This document shows positions 59,050 through 64,000 of a DNA stretch of 64,000 nucleotides, piece by piece (positions within the stretch are counted from its first letter, which is position 1; each line of letters begins with the position of its first letter). Both the position numbers and the translations under genes were made by a program. Location: NCBI GenBank assembly GCA_019009955.1, contig CM032233.1, forward strand, positions 113,319,501 to 113,383,500, read 5' to 3'. The stretch is from Riptortus pedestris. Lineage: Eukaryota; Arthropoda; Insecta; Hemiptera; Alydidae. The notes beneath the pieces are model-generated. The model had not been told where the DNA came from. It made no database searches and saw nothing but the letters and a program-made list of their open reading frames with translations.

Positions 59050-59459
59050 GTCCGTCACGCAGGGGATGCGTAAACTAAGCAGATTTCCCATGTGAAGTTT
59101 TACAATAGAGGAATTTCAGTTAAGGAAAGGGCCGAACTAGCTTTTGGCGGGAAAGTCACTCTCGTCCGTTAGTGGCATTTAATAAAGATACAAATATCTC
59201 GGTTATTATTCAAGATAGAGAATAAATGTACATACCAATATTTATAGTAAATTTAATTTGCAATAAGATTGTTTCTGTACAATTTTTCGATCCGACGTAT
59301 AGTAACGGAGATATTTCGAATTTTCAAAAATCCTGGTCCGATTTCAGCCGTTAACGAACTTGATCTTTCTTTTTACATAAAACGACTAAATATCGAGTTT
59401 GGTATAGCTCAAACAAAAATAGCGCCCGCTAGAGCTCTAACAGAAAAATATATATATGT

Positions 59460-59511
<52 letters not shown>

Positions 59512-59635
59512 TTGAACGGTCCTCATTTTCGTCATCTACTAGGTAGGATCGATGGACATTTGAAGAAAAATTTCGAAAATTCCGTCATGAGTACAACCTC
59601 AATAGCTGATTTCCCTTAAGGGAAATCTGCTAAAA
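59050..59635 (-). mobile_element. Helentron-like element (HINE), complete, head-to-tail with the previous copy
   Basis: It begins gtccgtcacgcaggggatgc, has the body and a (TA)n core at 59461-59507, and ends gatttcccttaagggaaatc, tgctaaaa. Length is 586 bp. Confidence 0.9.
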
Positions 59636-59884
59636 CCCAAGACGACGTCTGAAGCGTAAGTGTCCAAGAGATGTTTATTTGTAGTGCCCAGTGTTACTCC
59701 ATATAGTACAATCCAATGTTTCCTCCAATGTGAGTATTGTCAATGGACAACTTCCCACCTCAAGTATATAATCAAGCCAATTGTTATCATTCATATCATT
59801 TACTTGTAATATTTATATATGTTATTGCAAATAAACGAATAAATATTAAAAAAAAAAAAACTCCTATGTATGTGTCTATGTATG

Positions 59885-59888
<4 letters not shown>
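59636..59888 (+). mobile_element. Poly(A)-ending insertion
   Basis: Unique sequence ends gcaaataaacgaataaatat followed by A12. That is an AATAAA-type signal just before an A run, like the 3' end of a retroposed transcript or a SINE/LINE tail. It lies between Helentron-like copies. The origin of the transcript is not recognised. Confidence 0.45.
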
Positions 59889-59933
<45 letters not shown>

Positions 59934-60057
59934 TTGAACGGACCTCATTTTCGTAATCTCCTGGGTAGGATCGATGGACATTCGAAGAAATGTTTCGAAA
60001 ATCGCGTCATGAGTACAACCTCAATAGCTGATTTCCCTTAAGGGAAATCTGCTAAAA
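59889..60057 (-). mobile_element. Helentron-like 5' end with TA core
   Basis: (TA)n at 59889-59931, then the terminal block gttttgaacggacctcattt and the palindrome gatttcccttaagggaaatc to tgctaaaa at 60057. The 3' half is absent. Confidence 0.85.
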
Positions 60058-60896
60058 GGTCAGACACTTACTCACCTATAAAGGTCTGAAAATATTTTCT
60101 ATGTATTAACCAACATTAGTTTAATTATACTGTTTTATTTTATTGTCATGGTCGGCTACGTAGTATATCAATGATTCATTCAAATTTACGACTATAGACA
60201 ATCATATGTTAACAATACATATTATCAATATGTTAAATAAGTGAGGTAGCATTTATCTTAGGGTTCTGAAAAGACGTTGAATGAATGGTGAAATGCAAGA
60301 ATATTACTATTCCCATAACAAAAGTAAACCGTAAACATTTAGAAGTCTCGAATGGTTTTGATTAATACCACCTGATTGATGTCTTGTCTGAAAGGAAAAT
60401 TACCCCTTAAAGTAACTAAATTTGCCAAATTTTGTATATTTCGGGGATCTAAATAGAGTGTACAAAGCGGTGTTTTCCATACGTTGGTAATCAAACAGAG
60501 AAGACGTCGAATATTCTGAAGAAAGCAGACATGAATGCTGACTATAACAGTCATAACTTAAGTAATGACTAAAGGGCACAGTGAAGATTAAAGTCCAATT
60601 ATTAGACGACCGCTTTCAAGAGTATTAATCGGGGCGTGGGAATTGGTTCAGCTCATAACCAAATCCGACCAGTCGAAAACTGATAATAAGAGGGACTGAC
60701 TTTTTTGACAATCACGTGTCCTCAAATTTTTGGCTAAACAAAAATTATAAACAACTAGAATATTATGAAATTTTTCATGAGGCGATATTTAAAACATCTT
60801 ACATACGGCATTATAAAATTCTAATATTAGTTTTGAAAAAATTAAAATAAAGGAAAAGGATAAAATAACATTGAAAAAAAAATAAAGTCCGTCACG
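60058..60896. other. Intergenic, nothing recognised
   Basis: No ORF or repeat that can be supported. Confidence 0.4.
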
Positions 60897-61357
60897 CAGG
60901 GGCTGCGTAAACTAAGCAGATTTCCCACGTGAAGTTTTACAATAGAGAAATCTGCCCAAAAAAAAGTGTAGTAAGTAGTAAAGGATCACTAAACTTATAC
61001 TCGAGGGACGAATAGTTACGAAAACGGCCGCCAGAGCTCTCTTCGGAAAGTACCAAACAGCTCACTCCTGCCGACCAATGCAGAATACAAATGCAAATAT
61101 CTCGGTTAATATTCAAGATACGGAATAAATGTATAGAACAATATTTATAGTAAATTTAATTTGCAATAAGATTGATTTTATACAATTTTTCGATCCGACG
61201 CATAATAACGGAGATATTTTGAATTTTCCGAAAACCCCCCCTCCCACGTGTCCGATTTCAGCCATTAACGAACTTGATCTTTCTTTTTACATAAAACGAT
61301 TAAATTCCGAGTTTGGTAACGATCAAACAAAAATTGCGACCGCTAGAGCATTAACAG

Positions 61358-61403
<46 letters not shown>

Positions 61404-61550
61404 TTGAACGGACCTCATTTTCGTCATCTCCAGGGTAGGATCGATGGACATTTGAAGAAATTTTTCGAAACTCGCTTCATGAGTGCGACCTCAATAGCTG
61501 ATTTCCCTTAAGGGAAATGCTGATTTCCCTTAAGGGAAATCTGCTAAAAA
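60897..61550 (-). mobile_element. Helentron-like element (HINE), complete reference copy
   Basis: It begins gtccgtcacgcaggggctgc at 60897; acgcag-ggg-ctgcgt is a perfect 6-bp hairpin. agcagatttccc follows at about 60917. The body and (TA)n (61361-61398) come next. The end block has two copies of the palindrome gatttcccttaagggaaat (61499-61518, 61522-61541), and agggaaatctgctaaaa closes the copy. The 12-bp agcagatttccc/gggaaatctgct pair is the asymmetric terminal inverted repeat of Helentrons. No coding capacity. Confidence 0.9.
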
Positions 61551-61639
61551 TTAAAGTAGATTTACACAAATGTTGGGCAGAAGAACAGAAATGCCTCGCC
61601 TTATACATAATATAGAGAAAATACAAGTAAAACAACAAT

Positions 61640-61855
61640 TATATAAAACATTATAATAATAAGATCAATTATGTGCAATTTTCATCCCACGCATAATAAC
61701 AGAAATATTTTGATTTTCGTAATTTTCTCATTTAAATCCCAACTCCAACTGATTGAATTTCATCAATTAACGAACTTGATCTTTAGTTTTATATAAAACA
61801 GTTAAAAATCGAGTTTGATAACGATTAAAAACTAAAATTGCGACCTCTAGAGCGT

Positions 61856-61932
<77 letters not shown>
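61640..61932 (-). mobile_element. Helentron-like body with CA/TA core, cut by mariner
   Basis: cgcataataacagaaatatt, then gaacttgatctttagttt, and gcgacctctagagcgttaac run into (CA)n 61860-61901 and (TA)n 61902-61931, where the mariner begins. The other half is missing after the mariner. Confidence 0.7.
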
Positions 61933-61936
<4 letters not shown>

Positions 61937-63185
61937 TGGGGAAAAAGTAATTTCGGTTTATCCCAATAGTCGCGTATCAAAGTCGCTTATCTCTTGTAAT
62001 CCTTATTCAGTGAAGCCATACTATACCACGTTTGAAAGGTTATAGTCCATAGAATATTCCAAATATCTCTACAGTTTCACTCATTTACTCAGTCAAATGT
62101 TATTGCGTTTTGAAAATGGAGATTCCAGAAGGCCATTTTCGTCATGTATTGCTTTTTTACTTCCGAAAAGGGATAAATGCAGCTCAGGCTCATCGAAAAT
62201 TGTGTCGTGTTTATGGTGATGTCTGTTTAAGTGAACGTCAGTGTCAGAACTGGTTTGCTCGATTTCGTTCCGGAAATGTTTGACCTTAATGATGAACCTC
62301 GGGCTGGCAGGCCAATTGTTGAACAAGTCGATGAAAGTCTTCAAAAAATTGAGGTAGGCCGACACATTTCATCTCGTGGCGTCGCTATGGAGCTAAACGT
62401 CGGCCATAAAACAGTTTTGACCCATTTACATAAGAATGGATACCAAAAAAAGCTCGATATATGGGTTCCACACGAATTAACTGTAAAAAATTTAATGGAC
62501 AGAGTTTCCATTTGTGAATCGCTGGTGAAACGAAATGAAATCGAGCAATTTTTGAAAAGAATGATTACAGGTGATGAAAAGTGGATCACGTACGACAATA
62601 ATGTGCGAAAAAGATCGTGGTCGAAACCCGGAGAAACTTCACAAACAGAGGCAAAGCCTGGATTGACACTAAGGAAGGTGATGCTGAGTGTTTGGTGGGA
62701 TTGGAAAGGCATTGTTCATCATGAGCTGCTCAAACCTGGCCAAACCATTGATTCGACTCTCTACTGCCAACAACTAATACGGTTAAAGCAGGAGATTAAA
62801 GAAAAACGGTCAGAATTGATCAATAGTGTGCTAGACCACACACATCTTTGGCGACTCGGCAAAAATTACGAGAGTTTGGCTGGGAAGTTTTGATGCATCC
62901 ACCATACAGCCCGGACCTTGCACCGTCTAACTACCACTCGTTTCGTTCTCTTTAGAACTCTCTTAATGGTGTAAAGCTGGAATCAAAAGAGGCTTGTGAA
63001 AATCAGTTTTTCGCCCAGAAATCACAGAACTTCTATAGTGAAGGTATAATGGTTTTACCGAAAAAAATGGCAAAAGGTCATCGATAAAAACGGCGCATAT
63101 ATCGTTGATTAATATCTAAAATTTATATAAATAAATGCGCTTTGAAAAACATGTAAAATACCGAAATTACTTTTTCCCCAACCCT
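61933..63185 (+). mobile_element. Mariner element inserted at a TA tract
   Basis: Terminal inverted repeats: gggttggggaaaaagtaatt at the left and aattactttttccccaaccc at the right (ending 63184), flanked by TA. Length is about 1.25 kb. Confidence 0.95.
62116..63112 (+). pseudogene. Mariner transposase, frameshifted, catalytic residues lost
   Basis: ATG at 62116 opens MEIPEGHFRHVLLFYF. A one-base insertion near 62277 shifts the frame. The long frame that follows includes FDLNDEPRAGRP, SSRGVAMELNVGH, WVPHEL and the first catalytic block MITGDEKWITYDN, then MLSVWWDWKGIVHH. A small deletion at about 62820 removes the HHDN block with the second Asp. The next block resumes as RPHTSLATRQKL in shifted frame. 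The third-Asp block reads SPDLAPSNYHSF, with Asp changed to Asn. A TAG follows at about 62956. Reading ends GAYIVD at 63112. It is related to the 37-kb mariner but is a different family with its own terminal repeats. Confidence 0.9.
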
Positions 63186-63317
63186 TATATTTCTGTCAAC
63201 ACCAACTAATAACCAATATCAGATCAGTATTAGGCGTTTAGGGAGTCAAATAGTAAATAACTCCGTTCATAAAAAAATATTACATTAACAACTTTAATCA
63301 AGTTATTTCTTACAATA
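63186..63317. other. Intergenic
   Basis: Short AT-rich stretch; no Helentron-like terminal block follows the mariner here. Confidence 0.4.
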
Positions 63318-63405
63318 GTTTTTTTTATTTTTATTTTACGTCCACTTTATGCTACTAGGCTAATCGGGACGGGTTATCTACAGGTTACCATCCTTTTCTT
63401 ACAAT
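63318..63405 (-). repeat. SINE tail fragment
   Basis: tttacgtccactttatgcta, ctaggctaatcgggacgggt and tatctacaggttaccatcct match the tail of the SINE at 33160-33230. No tRNA-like head is nearby. Confidence 0.6.
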
Positions 63406-64000
63406 AGTTGTTCTATACATTTGTCTATATGTTGAGAAATTCCTAGAGTTCATATTGCTCTTGGAGGAATTTCGTATATTTTTTTGGGATTACTAACATT
63501 ATTTTATTAGTATTTTGTTAATGCCATTTAATTTTAATTTTTTTCTCTTTCTAAAACATGTTCTTAAAATGTTTATATATTTTACGTATTAATACTAATT
63601 TTGTGGATATTAAAATAATAACGGCGAATGAATAATGCACGGAGAGCTATATTTAACTATAATAACATTTAATTCAGATTGGCCAAAAAAATCAGAATGA
63701 TGCAAATGTTTTGCAAAGTAAAATAGTTTAGCTAAATTAAATGAAGCATTATCCCATGTAGACTACTTCAGCCCAAAGTTCGTAAAATAATGATAGTTTA
63801 TGAATTTGAAATATGTTTTAAGTAAATTTGTCACTAGAGGTGTGCAGTTAATAAAGATTTTGGTTCTAGTTCCACCTATTTCCCAACAGAATGCTCTGAA
63901 GTCTGAAGAAATCATTTCCCACTGTGTCCTCAAGTCTTACAACAGTAGCTGTAATTAAACACCAGTAATTGTAATTTGTCATATTTCACCGAGAGTTAAA
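63406..64000. other. Intergenic, nothing recognised
   Basis: AT-rich, no ORF, no recognised repeat up to the window edge. Confidence 0.4.

Overview
The window is AT-rich nuclear DNA from an animal, most likely an arthropod. There are no operons, exons are short with GT/AG splice sites, introns reach 4-5 kb, and transposon remnants fill much of the sequence. The RNF11-like protein reads closer to insect and chelicerate versions than to vertebrate ones. No finer taxonomic placement is possible from this window.

Only two host genes are visible, both on the + strand. The first is the 3' end of a Qbc SNARE gene of SNAP-29/SNAP-47 type (exons 3514-3630 and 8434-8564); its earlier exons lie left of the window. 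The second is a complete three-exon RNF11 gene (13765-13875, 18866-19014, 23167-23338; 143 aa) encoding a RING-H2 ubiquitin ligase adaptor with an N-myristoylation start and a PPPY motif. Nothing shows that the two genes work together. No other conserved host gene was recognised from 23.3 kb to the right edge, apart from a broken ORF at 52.6-53.2 kb of unknown origin.

The rest is mobile DNA. Left edge: a non-LTR retrotransposon with ORF1, endonuclease and reverse transcriptase (1-2590, - strand). SNARE intron: a Helentron-like element split by a Tc1 remnant, a deleted mariner and a tRNA-like sequence. RNF11 intron 1: two 50-bp minisatellite arrays of about 1.4-1.5 kb in opposite orientation. 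RNF11 intron 2: a mariner remnant, a short non-autonomous LTR retrotransposon and a TTAA-flanked piggyBac-type MITE carrying an array of palindromes. Further right: a LINE inserted in a SINE (33.1-34.0 kb), a nearly intact mariner (37.1-38.4 kb), a decayed non-LTR element (43.1-45.6 kb), a gypsy-type element (45.6-49.7 kb) interrupted by a snap-back element with a hammerhead-like core, two Helitron copies, and a second mariner (61.9-63.2 kb).

The dominant repeat family has Helentron/HINE architecture: a terminal inverted repeat at one end, the same motif placed inside a hairpin at the other end, and a TA microsatellite in the middle. At least ten copies or pieces are present, two of them joined head to tail. 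In three copies the TA tract adjoins an unrelated transposon (Tc1, Helitron, mariner), which suggests that these tracts act as insertion sites.
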